Assembly (NCBI GenBank): GCA_013365365.1
Contig: JABVXU010000068.1
Location: 1 to 64,000 of the forward strand
Origin: Cruorifilaria tuberocauda
Taxonomy: Eukaryota > Nematoda > Chromadorea > Rhabditida > Onchocercidae
Reading direction: 5' to 3'
Length of the DNA: 64,000 nt
Shown: positions 11,738-26,600 of the stretch, piece after piece
Position numbering within the stretch: the stretch's first letter is position 1
How the letters are laid out: the number at the start of each line of letters is the position of its first letter
Notes under the pieces: model-generated
The model's database searches: none
The model's input: only the letters and a program-made list of their open reading frames with translations
What the model was told of the DNA's origin: nothing
Program-made: the position numbers and the translations under genes

Positions 11738-14700
11738 TTGAAAATATGCAAGTACTTTGCATTTTCGAAATTCTCAATTCAACTCAATTAGTATTTTCTT
11801 TAATAGTTGCAGCATTTATAAATTATCGACAGTGACCTTTTGTTGATAGTCTTTCTCCGCAACCTTTCAATATTATTATCGAACTTCTTTGATTGTCATA
11901 ACTTTTTATTTGTCATTTAGAAATCATTTTTTGTTAAGTAAATTAATGTAGTTTAAGAAGCTGGTTTTTGATTATTCCTTAAATTGTTCAGGTTAGCTCT
12001 TAGTCAATGGAATTATAAGTTAGAAATTAATTTAATGTTTATTGTCGCCTTAATTCAAAACCTTCATCATAAGTCTCTTGCAAATCGTGGTGTTAAAAAT
12101 TATTCCAGTGCATGTAAGCCTTTCTGATGTGTATAAAGGTCAAAAATGTTTTTTTATTTTCTAGATTTTATTTTCTAGATAGAGTAATTTAGAATATTTT
12201 TCCGTACTTAATGATCATTCATTGCACTATTAGCGGAAGCGAAAATCTTGTGTTTCATAATCATTCAGATAATATATGTAAATATTTAGATAACTCGAAA
12301 GTATTTATTTCACTTAATAAAAACAAGGAAAGGTGTCAAAAATGCTGTCATAATATCAAATAGTAAAAATTGCATCATTTCCTAATCGAAAATATACTCC
12401 TCATTGAAGTTGAAGTTGAAGTAATTCTTGATATTCAGTATAATTTTTTGATGAAATAAATGATAATAATAAAAATCATTGACAGTAAGAAATAGCTTTC
12501 AAAACTTACTCCTATTGGCATAACATAAATAATCTAATAATAAAAAAAGGAAAAAAGAATTGAGGAATGGACGTGTATGTATAATGTGGGGTGATAATGA
12601 CCATTTTCGAAAGTGTGATATGAAGGAAGTTATAAAAGCTATACTGCTTCATCTCATTACCAAGAGCAGTAGTCATTAGCTGACGGGTCTCATCACTTTA
12701 TCTCATTCTATAAAATAAGAGGAGCCTCTCTCTTTATTTTTCTTATAGTTTTATGGATGGATGACTGAGTTACTAATTATTTATAAAAGGTAACTTATTT
12801 TGGTGGAGAGTAAATTAATTTTTGAATTGATAAAAAACTAAGATATAAGCTTATTTTCATCAATTTTGAGCAATAATTCATTTATAAAGTACTGATAATT
12901 TTCAAGAAGGGAAGTGAAGAAAAGCTTCTTCATTGAAAGTCACTCCTTAATGATTTCATTTGCTTTTCAAATATACAATATATATGTATATTCCTATACT
13001 CCCGAAGATTTTTTATAATTCAAAATTTTATTAATATTTAATTTTAATCACTCTCTTCTCGAATATAAATCATCACTTTTTCTCTCTACTTGGTATCCCA
13101 TCCATCCTTTTTTCATCCTCTCCAATAGTTAAACTAGTATTAATTACTTGAAAACAATTATTTTTCGAATTGGTTTCACCATATCTTCATGTTTTCTATG
13201 AATTTTAAAGAAGCTGATCAATTTCTTACTGCTATATCTTTCTTATCTTTGATAGAGACACTGCACTCTTTAATTCACTAATTTTTTGCTTTTCTTTACT
13301 ACCATTTTTTCAATTCAAATTGTAGACAAAAATCTAAACTTCATCTAAATTTCTGAAATTATTATTTTCGATAAGCATTTTTAACTACCAATTTTATCGA
13401 GGCAATTTGGAAAATGAATTCAATTTTTTTCAAGGATAATGTTTTTTAATTTCTTCCACAATACATAGATTAATTTTCTGTTATTCTCTAAAATTTATAA
13501 TAAATTTAAAGAGATTGGTTTTGGAAGATATGTTTATTAAAATAAATTAATATTATCCATTTTCAAGGCAATATGTAATTCCAGTTCATTCATTTGATGA
13601 AAATTTCCTCGGATACTATTATTCAAATTAAGGAAGTAATTTCGAATTGATACTATTTCTCAAATACATGCAACAATAACAAATGAATTATTCAGATTTC
13701 CAATTCTTATAAAAGATTCGTTCTAACTGTCGTCACTTTCTGTGTGATCAGAAATAACAATCTGAGATATCTTTTTACAAAAAATTCGTAATAATGCCAA
13801 ATTTCCGATCCAAGAAGTACCATCGAACTAAGCACTAATTGTTGATTTTGTTGCATAAATAAAAACTATAATCTAAATGCAAGAATAATAATCTGCTTTG
13901 ATAGCTTTCTATCTGATTACTTTATTATCATGATTAGATTTCATTTTGCTATTGCTCATTTTTCCAAGATAATTTTATTCTTTTTAAAACCACCATCAGT
14001 CATGAAGTTTCAGTGTACTATAGATTATTATGATAGTAACAGAAAAATTAATCAAAGACAAGTGAAATCCTTGTCTTAAAAGGATTTAAATGTATATCTG
14101 CTGTATTAAGTATTCAGTTATATGTATTTAATTAGCGTTTACTTCTTTACTTGCACTTTTCTCCTTGAATTTAAAAGCTAACTAATCAGTCAGTCATATT
14201 TAATGAAATCACTATGTTGCGTTCAATCATTCGATTGCTCTGGTCAGTGTCTTAACCGTTTAAATTAATTGTTGTTTGTCAATATTAATTAATTTTTTTG
14301 ACATTTTGGATTTCAGGATCAAATCATCAAACTACCTTTAGAGCTGAATTTCCTGAGCAAATCATGTTCACTTTCTCGCATTACAGGTAGGAAGAAGAAG
14401 AACATTTTGATGTTTCCTCAAAAAAGTATTTGCTTCTTCTCTTGTTGATTGGAAGTTATCTATAAATCTTTTTGTTTTTTTCATTACTCATAAATCATTG
14501 GTTGGAATTTTAGCATTGATTTTATCACTCTTATTTTCTAATAGTAGCTAAATAATAAAAATCCCGAGAAGACTGCATGGAATATTTCCTGAATAAAATT
14601 TTAAAATAACGTATTCCATAAATTTCTTTAATTAATTATAATTTGACGATGAAAGTTATCGATGGTCTGAATTATTTTGGGGTTTAGAAGAGAGAGCAGA

Positions 14701-17700
14701 GTAATGCAATATCAAATGTGAATGAATGAATATTAAGTAAGCAAGGCATATATACCATTATTGCTTGTTACGCTTCACCTGCTACTTTTCTACTTAATAT
14801 TTCTTTTTATATCTTTCAAATACTTTTTAAAAAGGTAAATAACTCAGCTTAAAATATAAAAGAAATGACAAATATATAAATTGTTGACATTATCAATACG
14901 CTCAATCATATTTCTGCATATTTCATCAAGCAATGGATGTAAACAAATAATGGGATAATAATATTGATCAGTGCAGAATTGGAAACTTGTGATTAAGACT
15001 GGAACGATTTAACAGAAATGATTACTATTTGTGATAGCATCATATGTAATAGCTAATATCTTTCATTTGTTATCAATTTAGCTGATTATATAAGTGATAT
15101 GATATCATTTGCTTAAAAAGAAAAATTCATTTCAAAAAATGACGAATATTTTCAGTTCTCTTCCTCTGTTCATGTTAAGTTTGAATCTTTTATCCTACTC
15201 TCACAATCAATAAGTTCAATAGTGCCTTGATTTTTTTTTCATTTAATTAAAAACCATTAGCTAATGATGAGTTTCGATATCACGCAAGCTGCCAGTATCT
15301 AATAGACAGTTGTTCTTTTCTTCTCTTCATCGAAAGCATTTTCAATAAATCGAACTCTATGTAATTTAAGTGGTACTGATGAAACTAAATTTAAAATTTT
15401 CATTTTCCTCTGACGCTGCGAATCTGTTCTGTTTTATTACCCAACTAAAATTGAATCATTTTCGGAACAGGTTAATTCCAAATCAATATTATGACGTCAC
15501 TGCGGTTCATGATAATTTTTATTTTAGAATGTTTTTTAGATGAAATTCACATAACTTCGATACATTTAATAAAAATGATCCTGCTATCAGAAACTGATAA
15601 CTGAAATAAATGTATTTTAGGAGCAGCGATAATATCTCCCATTTCATAACAAATTTTGTGCTTAATTTCCAATATCCTAAGTTTAAATTATTTATATTCT
15701 AAATAATATTGAATAAATTTCGTGTTTTTCATTTAAAATTTTTAAGGTTTTATTATTTTTTGAAAATAAACTTCGATTTAATGGAAATTTTATCTTTATT
15801 GATGCGTATATTTTCGCTTATGAGATAAGTTACACGTAAATGGCATTTTCTCTTTGTACTGCTAATCTTATTATAAATTAAGCAGTTTAGTATTTGTTTT
15901 TTTATTTTATTTCTAACAGAAAAAGACATAATTGAATTACGCAACATAGATATAATTATTTGTCTTTGTTTGTTAGAAAAACTTGTAATTGCTTTGAAAA
16001 TTTTTCATCTAACATTTTATCTTAGGATGGGTTAGATCAGGCAATATTACAATAAATATACTGTGCAATTTATGGGCTAAAGGACAAAAGAGGGAGGAAA
16101 AGAGAGATAGAGAATAAAAAGCAGTTTTTTACACTTAAATGAATTATTATTCACTAGCATTTAAAATATTAACGATAAAAAAACTTATATTAAAATAAAG
16201 AATGGATGAATTGAAATATTTTGAGCCATTTTACGATGCAGAAATGAAATTGAATGGAACATTAGCAGATTAAAGTAAAGGATTATAGGATGAATTTAAT
16301 CTTTTTTCTATCATTTTATCTTATTCTCATTGAATATCATAGACATCAATTCCCCTTATTCATTTAAAAAGTATTTTACATGAATAATAATGAATGGATA
16401 TTTATACTTTAGAAATGCGTATTTGTGTGAGTTACATGCACAAAATATTTATTTGAATACAAAGTAGTAATTAAATGAAAAGTGAAAATAGTCTGCTAGG
16501 GGTAAAAGAAACAATTTGTTGATTGGTAGTTGGCAATATCATAAGTTTACATTCAAAATTTTTTTAAAAGTATATTTGATAATTTCATCTTCTAAATTTT
16601 CCTCCTCTTTCCATGCTTTTCGCTTCTCAAATTTATGTATCGTTGAGTTATTTTTTGAATTTAAATTTAAGAATTAATTATATCTATTCCTTTTATCAAA
16701 GCATCAGATACGAAACATGGAGAAATGAAAATTATCTGAAAAGAAGCAAAAAATCAAACGAAACATATTGCTACTAAAAATTCAAATGAAAATCACATTT
16801 TCAGTGGTAGTTTGAAAAAAACTGTTTAGCAGAGATAATTTGTATGAGCTATATATATAAGTTTTCATAGATAATTAAATCTTTGATTAAATTTAATATT
16901 TTTCAATTTAAATTTCAAGCAAAAATTATTCAAGTAAAAAAGAAAAATTATCATTAAAAATCTGTTATTTCAAATATAATAGATAACTTATCAAATAGTT
17001 GATTAAATTTCATTGATTAAAGTTTGATTTTTCAACATATTCAGAACGATAGATATATTAGCTACGAATATTAAATGAAGAAAAATGTTTAAATAAAAAT
17101 TTGACATTCAATCTAAATATTTCATTGGTATGACAACTTAAGCTGTCTTGGCTGACAAATGTTGACATTTCACAAGTTAAAGACTAAACAGCTAAACGTT
17201 TATGTATTTTTGTGTTGACATATGCTTGGATTATTTTGCCAAACTTAGATTAATTTTATTTCTTTATAAAGTTCACTTACTTCTCTAAATAAAATAATGA
17301 AGCTTAATAATGAATTTATCAGTTTATATTTAGTATATAGTACTGCTGAACAAATTTAAAAAGTATGATAATACAATAGTCGAACAGTTTTCAATTTTTA
17401 AATTATTAAGAAATTAGCTCATTGAATGAAATATTTTGAGTGCAATACAAATTAGGAAGGAAAATGTATAATTCTTTTCCTTTGTTTGTTTTTTCATCAA
17501 AGAAATGTCACTTCAGAATTTTCTAAAAAGGATCATTTATTGAAAGTGTAGATTGGCCTGTTCGGTGATGTTGGCCTCATATATTGGCTCGACAAACTAG
17601 CCTAGCCAGTTCCATCTCCTTCTTAAGAAGCATTTCTGTGATTCTTTCAGTGAATATCTCTGCAAATACAAAATGCATCATTTTTTATCTTTCCAATTCA

Positions 17701-20700
17701 ACATGAAATATACGGGAAATTCCTTTCTTTTAAAAAAATTTTTACTGCAGATTTATAAAAGGCACTTTCTGTTAGTGCGATTCATCCACACAGGCCCCAT
17801 TTTTAAACTTTTGGAGCAAATAACTTATTTCGTTAGAAGTAATAGCGTGCTAATTACTATGTATTCTTTAAAAAGTATAACAAAAAATGTTAGTTAAAGT
17901 TTCAACTAAGACTTATTTTTCGGCAAATGTTTCCAGTTCGAATGGATTAGCTGATGAATTTTAATATTCATTAGCAGTTTATCATGTTTATCTCAACTAA
18001 TCAGTTTACTATCAAAATAATTTCGTACTTATCAAAACCTCCTTCGATTTTAACAGGCTTTTGAAAAACATTGCTTGAATTATCAGCAATCCAAAGCTGC
18101 AGTATTTAAAAATACATTTGCGAAAACTTATCTAATCGAATTTTTTGTGACAGAAAAAAATAAGACATATAAGACAGATAATCATGAGATAATCAGATCA
18201 AAGTTAATGATTTTTCGCTATTTGTAACAAATGAAGATTTTCAGTATTTTTTTACTTGATCGGACATCTCAGTAATCTTTTCTTCTTTTATGAATAAACA
18301 AATTTTCATTTCATCGGCAACTTATCATATCTATAAAGTTCATTTGCAAATTTCTTGCATTGAAAAATAAAGTAACTGTTTTTTGAGTTGGACTGCTCAG
18401 TTTCATCTATCGAATAATTTTTACTGACAATCAAATAAAGAAGACAAATATTCTGTTATGGATGTTATAGCTTTCTCAGTGTAGAGACTAATTATTTCAT
18501 ACTCAATTTATAATGTAGAACTCATTATCTTAAACTTTAAACATATTCATCGATATCGTTAAACATCTCAACGATTGGATGGGATGTCCCAATTTTAATG
18601 CATGTCAACGATGACTTAAACAACCAGCAAATTAATTACAATAAAAAATTTCAATTCTATTGGCTGAGTTAGATTTTTGTCCATAAATTGCAACTTATTG
18701 ATAATTCTTAACCATTCAATTAATGTTAGAATTGGAAATTAATCATTTTAAATTGAATTAATCCTGAAATAACATCATTATTGCTTCAAATTTATTACTA
18801 CATTAAATTCATCATTGTTTCACTTTAATAGTAATTATTCATAAGCAATTAATACTATTTCATTCCTTCATGAAAACAAAATAAGATAATTTTTTTTGCT
18901 CTTTGATAGAATATTTCATGTATTGGAAAGTTTTAAAAGTTCAATAGAATTAATTGAATTAAGATTAAATTACTAATAGACTCACCTTACGAATATAAAA
19001 TATTAGTTGTTTCTTGACTAGAATTCACGGTTGTACCAAAAGTACTACAATAACCTATGTTACATGCCCGAACAGCTGGTGTTTTGAAGTCTTTAGAGTA
19101 GGCTAAAGCTAACTTGCTTGTAGCTAACTACGGTAGAGTGTTGCTTACTGAGTGCTTGAATGAGTCAACAAAGTAATTTAAATCAGAAAGTGATTGAATA
19201 CTATAAAATTACCAATTGACGCGAAAAGTGTGAATTCTTTTTGAATTCTATTTTCCTATTTTTCGCTTTTTCCATTTTCTTCGCTTTCGACTGAAATTTA
19301 TCATGAAAAAGAATAAAATGATAACAATTAAGGCTAATTATTTTAATCTGATTTATCTTTTCTTATTCAATTACTTTATTATTAGTTTCATCTTCGTTTC
19401 ATTGATTGATCGTTTCTGTTTGAGTGATATCAAAATTATTATCTTTTTGACTTCAGTTTATAAATTTGAAAAAAAATTCCGTTCTAATTTTTCTAATAAA
19501 TGATATTCACACCGGATTTCTTGATTTGTATAAGGTTTCTAGTTGAACAACAAGATCACATGATGTGAAATTGATACTGTTTTTAAAAATAGCTACTTTT
19601 AACTATTGAGGCAGTTTTAATTCTGCAAACTAATTTAAATATCGAAAAATGAGACACATGTGTTATGTTTTTTCATGAGGAAGAGATCATTTATGTTTTC
19701 ATAAGGTTCATTATAACTACTTTCAATTTCTTTAATTTTGTTTTAACTGAACTATATTTAAAACTGGTTGTAATTAATCTTTTAAAAACCTCATCTTCCA
19801 CTTCCCTTTCCCTTTACTTCCTCTTTCTCTCTTCTCTTTCTTTGTTTTTTCTTCTCTCTCTTCGTTCTAAAATATTCATCGCAGTAACTTCTGATTTGTG
19901 CAAAATCACTGGTGTTAGATGAAAGGTTATCTTCGAAAATCTCATCATATCCGACTTGATCTGAATAGAGCAACTGCTCTTTCTCTTTATCATTTTTTAC
20001 GTATAATTGCAAATGTTGTTGAAATTATTGTTTGTTTACACTTTTATCATATCTGTTCTTTTTTCGTATCAATGCATAGTCCTATTTTTTGTTTTTAATT
20101 TTTCTCTGACTGAAAGTATCACAACAATTAATAAATCGTTATTCAATTCTTATTTTTTATGGATAAAATTGATAATTAATATGAAGTAATCGCAATAAAC
20201 TATTTGAAAAAATATTTGTTTCACATTTGAAACTTTTGCAAAATTTTGAATTCATAATTTTTCAGAGAATTTAAATGATATGTTAGCAAAATGTATAATT
20301 TTCAAACTTTAAAACAATTAAAATTTTATTAGTAATGATGGCATCAGCAAAAAAATCATGAAAGGTCATTCGTCACACGGACATGACAGTTGAAAATTAA
20401 TTTCTTGTCTAATTCAAAAATTTCCACAACTGATTTTGAATTTTGAACTCTTTTGAGTTAAATGTTTGCTCTGGTGAATGAGTGATGAATGAGTGTGACG
20501 CAATTCGATGTATAACGTTTGTGACGTGATTTCATGTAACGTTCCACGTAACAGAAAAATTCAGTTAATTTTGCTGTGAATTTTTCCATGCAATTTCCAA
20601 CCGCGACTAAGTACATTTCTCATCATTGATGTTTAAATAATTTTTTAGAATTTTTTATTTTTAAATATTTGTCTTTCAAAAATCCATTTGTAAATTTTTC

Positions 20701-23606
20701 GTTTCTTTCAAGCTTTTTATGTGTCATTTTTAGAGTGGTAAATTTGTTTGATAGAATTGCTTCAATGTGTATTAAGTATTGCATATATCAAATTACACTC
20801 TGTTTGCATACTGTTGTATCGGAAGAGATTTTCAGTGAACATTGAAACAAAATTATATTTCAAAACCGGTCGATTAATTTTTCTGGATAATGGTATCAAT
20901 CAGTGCATCAATTAGTACTTCGACGGTGATAAAGTACGATCTATGAGCTATGCATCATTTAACCTAAATCTTTCAATATCATATATCAGCACAGCATTTC
21001 CTTTTGCCTTCAATGACATTTTTTACTAAAAATTTTGCAATTTTTATTGAACTGAAATTTTTAAATAAATTGAAATTGAAGAAAAATAATACGATTAACA
21101 AAAATTTTTGCAGAAAACTGTTTATTTTTCTTTTCCAAAGACTATTTCGATTTCTTTTGATAGTTAAAATCATTTCTACTGTAACAGTAGAAAGATTCAT
21201 CGAACAAAAGGAAATATTGAAATTAAAATTAGAGTCATTTCCTTATAAAATTTTTTACAACAAAATTTTTGCATCAATAAGCTTTACTTAAATGTTTAAG
21301 CAGAAAATTTATATTTCTTGCGTCGAGAAATTTAGATGAATTTAAATAGTTCTAATAATAGTAGCAGCAAATTTGGCAAGTTATATTCTTATAAATCGTT
21401 TTTCCTTTTTTTAATTTCTCAAAAGTTTTTTTCCAAAACAATTTCTCTCAAACGCGATAATCAAATTATTTCCATTCATGAAAATGTCATCGATCTTTCG
21501 GACGATGTCAATTAGAGTTTATTTCTAGACAAGTCATTTAGATGGCATATAAGTAATTTAGATGGGCATAATAAGCTAATTAATTGTTCCAAATATAAAT
21601 TTCTTGGAAGCATTTCACTGATAATTTGTTGTCCAATTAATTCTGTTCTAATAGCAAAAATATCTTGTCTTCAAAAGTCATTTAAATGCGAGTAAAATTC
21701 AATTTCAGTTGCAAAATATTAAAAAAGTTTAATGAACAAATCAATTCTTCTGTCAGAAGCAAATTTTTAGCTTTAAATTGAGAATGATTTTAATTTTTAA
21801 AACTGACATGAAGTTATTTCTATCAAACTGAATGTATTTGTTGAGAAGAGAAGAAAAAATGAGAAGAAATCAAATTTAATATAAAAGACATTTCGTTTTC
21901 ATTTAAATGCAATAGCATTTTCTTTTCTAATGAAATGAATTTGTTTAATTTGCAGACATCCATCGAAGGATACGCTATTTCAAATTGATTTTAGCAGACA
22001 GAGCTAATTTAATCTAAAACTATGTAGAAATTGCTGAAATTTTTAAAATTTGAAAGCTTTTGAAGTTTCAGTTAAAATTATGATGCTACGACTGATTATG
22101 ATCAGTTTTTATTTGATAACTATGTAATTCATTTGAAATTGAATAATTAACGGTTGAATGAAGAAGTAAAGATTAGAAAGAGAATTATTGCTTTTTTTGC
22201 AAAAATTAAAGTAAATCTGATTCATTCATTCTTCTAATCTCAAAGGAAAGTTTAATTTAATGCGCTTATCTTAACAATATATCTAAGCTTCTTAAATCAC
22301 AATGCTACTTATCCTAAATCAGCTATTTACTTCTATTCAAATCTTCAATTAAAAAGTTTTGTTTTTAGAATATTCTAAAATCATTTTTTTTTATTCGATG
22401 TGTCAGCTTATGCCATAACCCAATTAAAGCTTACTTTAATCTCATGTCATTGGCACACTTTTTATAAATTAAAAAAATTTAGAACTTTAATGCACAGTTT
22501 CATTTTCATTATGCTAAAATAATAAATTCATTTAAAAAAATTTGCATTAATTAATTTCTATTTTTATTGATAAGAACGTTATAGCTTTGAATATTAAATT
22601 TGCCGGAATTCTCGTATTTTTATTTTCTAAAAATTAGATATAAAATAAAATTACTTTATTTTAATGATATATTTCTTCATGTTTATAGTAATAAAACGAA
22701 ATCCATCATGAAATTATTATTTATTGAATATCAACATTTGGTATGTCTGAAATGATTAGATGCAATTAGCAAATTGAAAGCTTTGCCATCTTCAAATCAG
22801 CTTAATATTTTTTCAATTCATATTCAAAATCATAATAAATTTCATGGAATGTTTAATGTATTTATACGCGCTTGGGAAAAATAAGCAAAGAATTATGAAG
22901 ACCTCGAATAAATCCATTTTTACTGATTGAGATACCCTTTAGCAGGTGGGAAATTCAAATCTTTTTCCTTTCTATTATAGATATGAAATTTTATTTCGTA
23001 CTTTAAGGATCCTTTAACTTTTATAATTTCTCTGTACTATTTCTCTTAGTTCATATTCCGTTTAAAAATCCGAATGCGGTGTTTTGAAAATTTTGAAAGC
23101 TACTTTACGAAATATTAAAATAATTTTTTCTGTCATGTCTGTAAATTAAAAGGAAAAAGGAATTAAAAGGAAAAGGAATGATTTTGAATATTACCTTTAT
23201 GCATTACTTCATGCAAACCGGAAAGTGCTGTGAGTCTGTTTGCAACGATTGTCATAAGTTTGAGTTAAAGTCACTTTAAATTTTGATGTGACGTGAATTC
23301 GGAGGTAATACTAACAGCTGCTAGCTTTCCCTTAGTCTAAATTTTTATTTTTTCGAGACAAATATTTAATATTTTGCTTGTTTTTCACACCTCAGCTGAT
23401 AGTTTATGCTTGAATTCTAACTTGTTTCGAAATTTTGATTTCTGAAAAGTCTTCAAATTTTCCATTTAATCCATCTCTACATTCAAGTATTCTTTAAATG
23501 ACAAACAACTTCCAGAAAATTTACAAGCCGAGGCAAATTCCATTTCTCCCAATATATGGCATCAATTTACAGTGAATTATTATTATTCTATCGGATTCGA
23601 ATTTAA
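11738..23606. other. Large AT-rich stretch with no supported gene (11.9 kb)
   Basis: I found no gene I can support on either strand. A polypyrimidine tract spans 19790-19864. One isolated exon-like segment on the plus strand (14319-14387) has a TTTCAG acceptor, an open frame and an ACAG/GTAGG donor, but no partner was found. The region may hold distal regulatory DNA or 5'UTR exons of the Kv channel gene that follows. Confidence 0.5.
14319..14387 (+). other. Orphan exon-like segment
   Basis: The segment lies between GGATTTCAG and ACAG/GTAGG and is open in more than one frame, so it could be an unassigned or alternative 5' exon. No family motif is visible. Isolated acceptor/donor pairs of this size also occur by chance in AT-rich DNA. 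Confidence 0.15.
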
Positions 23607-26600
23607 ATGCCTGCTGTAGTAGCACGAGAAAAGTCGGATGAAGCATTACTTAATCGACGGCCGTCAGCTAAAAGGTTTGTTCACTCATTTTAACGCTTCA
23701 AAACTTTTTAATTTGGAGTGAAATAACAAATCCCCGTTTATCTATTAACTTTACCCTTATATTACTTAAAAAAGAAAATTTGCGAAATTTTATAGCGATA
23801 TTTTTTAGGATTTAATTTCAATATTGAATATTTCTTTTTCGTTTAATTACTAAAATTTTGAAGAATAATAGGTAAAATAAAAAGTTAGCATTTGGAGAAA
23901 TTCTTCTGAAGGTACTGTACTGTAAACATCATTAGGTAATATATAATCAATTTTATGTTTACTTGCATTTTTGATATTAAACTAATCTTATGAATCAAAT
24001 TTAAATGCACTGTAACTATGGTTGACTTGAGTTTATTGAACTGCACCTCTGCCTGTATGATAAGCTGAAATTCTGCAAATAAACAAGCTAAGACAACTTC
24101 TGAAGCGTTAATGTATTAATATTTCTTTTTTAAATAATTAAAATAACATTTCCACTTGCTTTCGAGATTAATACTAATAACAAATGAAATCAGCAACTGA
24201 AAAAACTTTCAATCTACTTTTACCTAATTTGTGCTTCACTTTTATAATTTCACAAATAAAAGTACTCACATTAAGTGCATTTAACGATTGCCCAACAGAT
24301 TTTAATTAAAGTTCAGCCTTCGAAAAGTAAGCTTAAAATGAGGAATGAATGAATAAATGAATTTCTTTGTTGAATCAACTTTGCCAACTTCACCACATGA
24401 TTGATACATATCTTTATCGAAGTTCGAGTAAATACGGTTGATTGAAAAATCTGAACGAAAACAAAAGGTTTACTGTAATTAAGAAACCAATTAAAAGTGT
24501 AAAAATATTGCTGGTATATTCGAAATCGCGTGACAAAGTAAATAACTTGCAATATATACTCGCTATTATCAATGAAAAAGTTGTGATTGCAGTGATTTAA
24601 AGCCAATATTCCTTAATGATTCAAAATTAATAAATTTGAAAATTGTCAGAATTTTTTATCCCAATTCTTTTACAATTTTAAAGTAATATTAAATGGTGCA
24701 CTTATCATTTGATTGATAAGTGCATGGGATTCGTATTTATCATCAAACAGCTATACTAACAGCTGATGCTAATGTTCATAACTTGAAACCTAGTAAATTA
24801 TATTTTGCAACACATATCACTGAATGTGAGTTGTGTTTGCATGTTTTATTAATGTAATAAACATGAATATCAATATTAATTATGTATTTTTATAAAAATT
24901 TCTTAAAATAAATTTTGGCAATCACTGCTATAGATGTGCTGATAACACATCAACTTATGAAAAAAGCACGGACAGAAATTGAAAACCATTTTCTGTATAA
25001 AAATGAAGAAAAGTCTTCTTCCAACACTGATTCATTGATAAGTTTTACTTTTTCTTTGCTCTTTATCTTCCTGTTATCAAAAAATCTCATTAATTAGGAA
25101 ACAGAACAATTTTGTATATCAATTAATCCCCCTTTCGAAATTTCTACTGATACCAGTCGAATGTTCGGTGTGATTCGAATCCGTTTTAGCGAGATAAGTT
25201 TGCACAACAATAGAAAATGTTCACCGAAAAATATTATGAAACCATTTCAGATTTGCGTTTCTCCAAATAATTTCATAAAAGTATTTCAAAAAAGAAGAAA
25301 GATAAATGAACGGTACATAATGATTCAACAGTTTTAGATTTTTAAAAATTATATGAGACGATTTTTTAAATAATTCATGCGAATTCCTTTAAACTGGATA
25401 CTAGTCGCTGCTTCCAGGCAAATAGAACATTTACTCAATGTTCATCCCGAGAAATATCGGAGTCGAAGTGGCCGATCAACACGAACTTCAACACCCACCG
25501 ATTTGCGAGCTATTGATTACCAACGATCTCGCTCGGTTGATTATCTGTAAGACAATTCCATTTAACAATAATAACGGTAAATGTGGTAAATTTTCCGAAA
25601 TTGAAAAAATCGCATCGAAAATTTAATAATTATTTTGGAAACGTTAGTGCGAATTTTTATGGCTTCTTTTGTTAGACTTTTGTTCATCACCTAAATTTAG
25701 CAATGAAAGAATTAGATTTATTTGCTTCTGGCTAATTGTATTTAGCGTTGCGGCATTGGTCACAAATTAGCTGCACTTCATATTTAAATTTAAATTTTCA
25801 CTTCATCCATCCGTTTGTATGCAAAATGAACATCGGAATGTTTGAATTTCGATTCAAATGCAATATTTTTGTGTTTATGAGTTATCGAATAATTACTAAC
25901 TTTTGTTCTATTCCAACTTTCTGCAATATTTAAAACAATATTTCGCATTTTTAGATTCTTAACTCATATACGTTGAAAATCTAAAAAAATATAGGTATAT
26001 CATTAATTGCTGATTGATAAGAACGGTTAGTTTATCTAGCTGATACGATAACGATAACGATTCATATAGCGAAGTTTGACTCAAAGATTTCGTCTCTCAA
26101 AAAACACTTCAATAATCATGATAGAAATTGAATAATTTAAACAAATTTTATTGATGACAAAGTTTTAAATTAAATGTAATTATTTCAAATATAAATAATT
26201 TTCCATCAACTAAGCGTATTATTTCCAGCAATACTTCCATCGCATAGGTTTTCGCAAAGATTGCGAATTCTCAGAATAGCTGTATTATGCTTAGATCATA
26301 AGAGTTACTTGACTGGCAGAATCAGCTCACTGTCATCTGTAATTCTACGCACATACATATGTATATGTGTGTGTGTGTGTGAGCAAATGTTAGCTGTAAG
26401 TTAAGCTTAGGGAAAGGAAGAGATTACTAAGCTTTACACAGATGTCAATCATTAGGACCAGCTGGCGCAATTGATGAGTACCTCCGTGTTTCATACGTGA
26501 ATGATTCTCTGCTCGTTGAAAGGCCTTTGCTTCTTCCTGCCTCACTCTTTCATTTCTCCTTCTCGAATGAAAAAAGGAATTTTATTTAACTAATTTATGC

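Noticed and set aside
19303..20189. Several short AT-rich hydrophobic open frames
   Set aside because: Phe/Ile/Leu/Lys-rich translations are expected by chance at this base composition, and no splice-linked partners or motifs were found.
26340..26385. Short repeats that might suggest a CRISPR-like array
   Set aside because: This is a simple (TG)n microsatellite; no direct repeats with unique spacers exist anywhere in this eukaryotic window.
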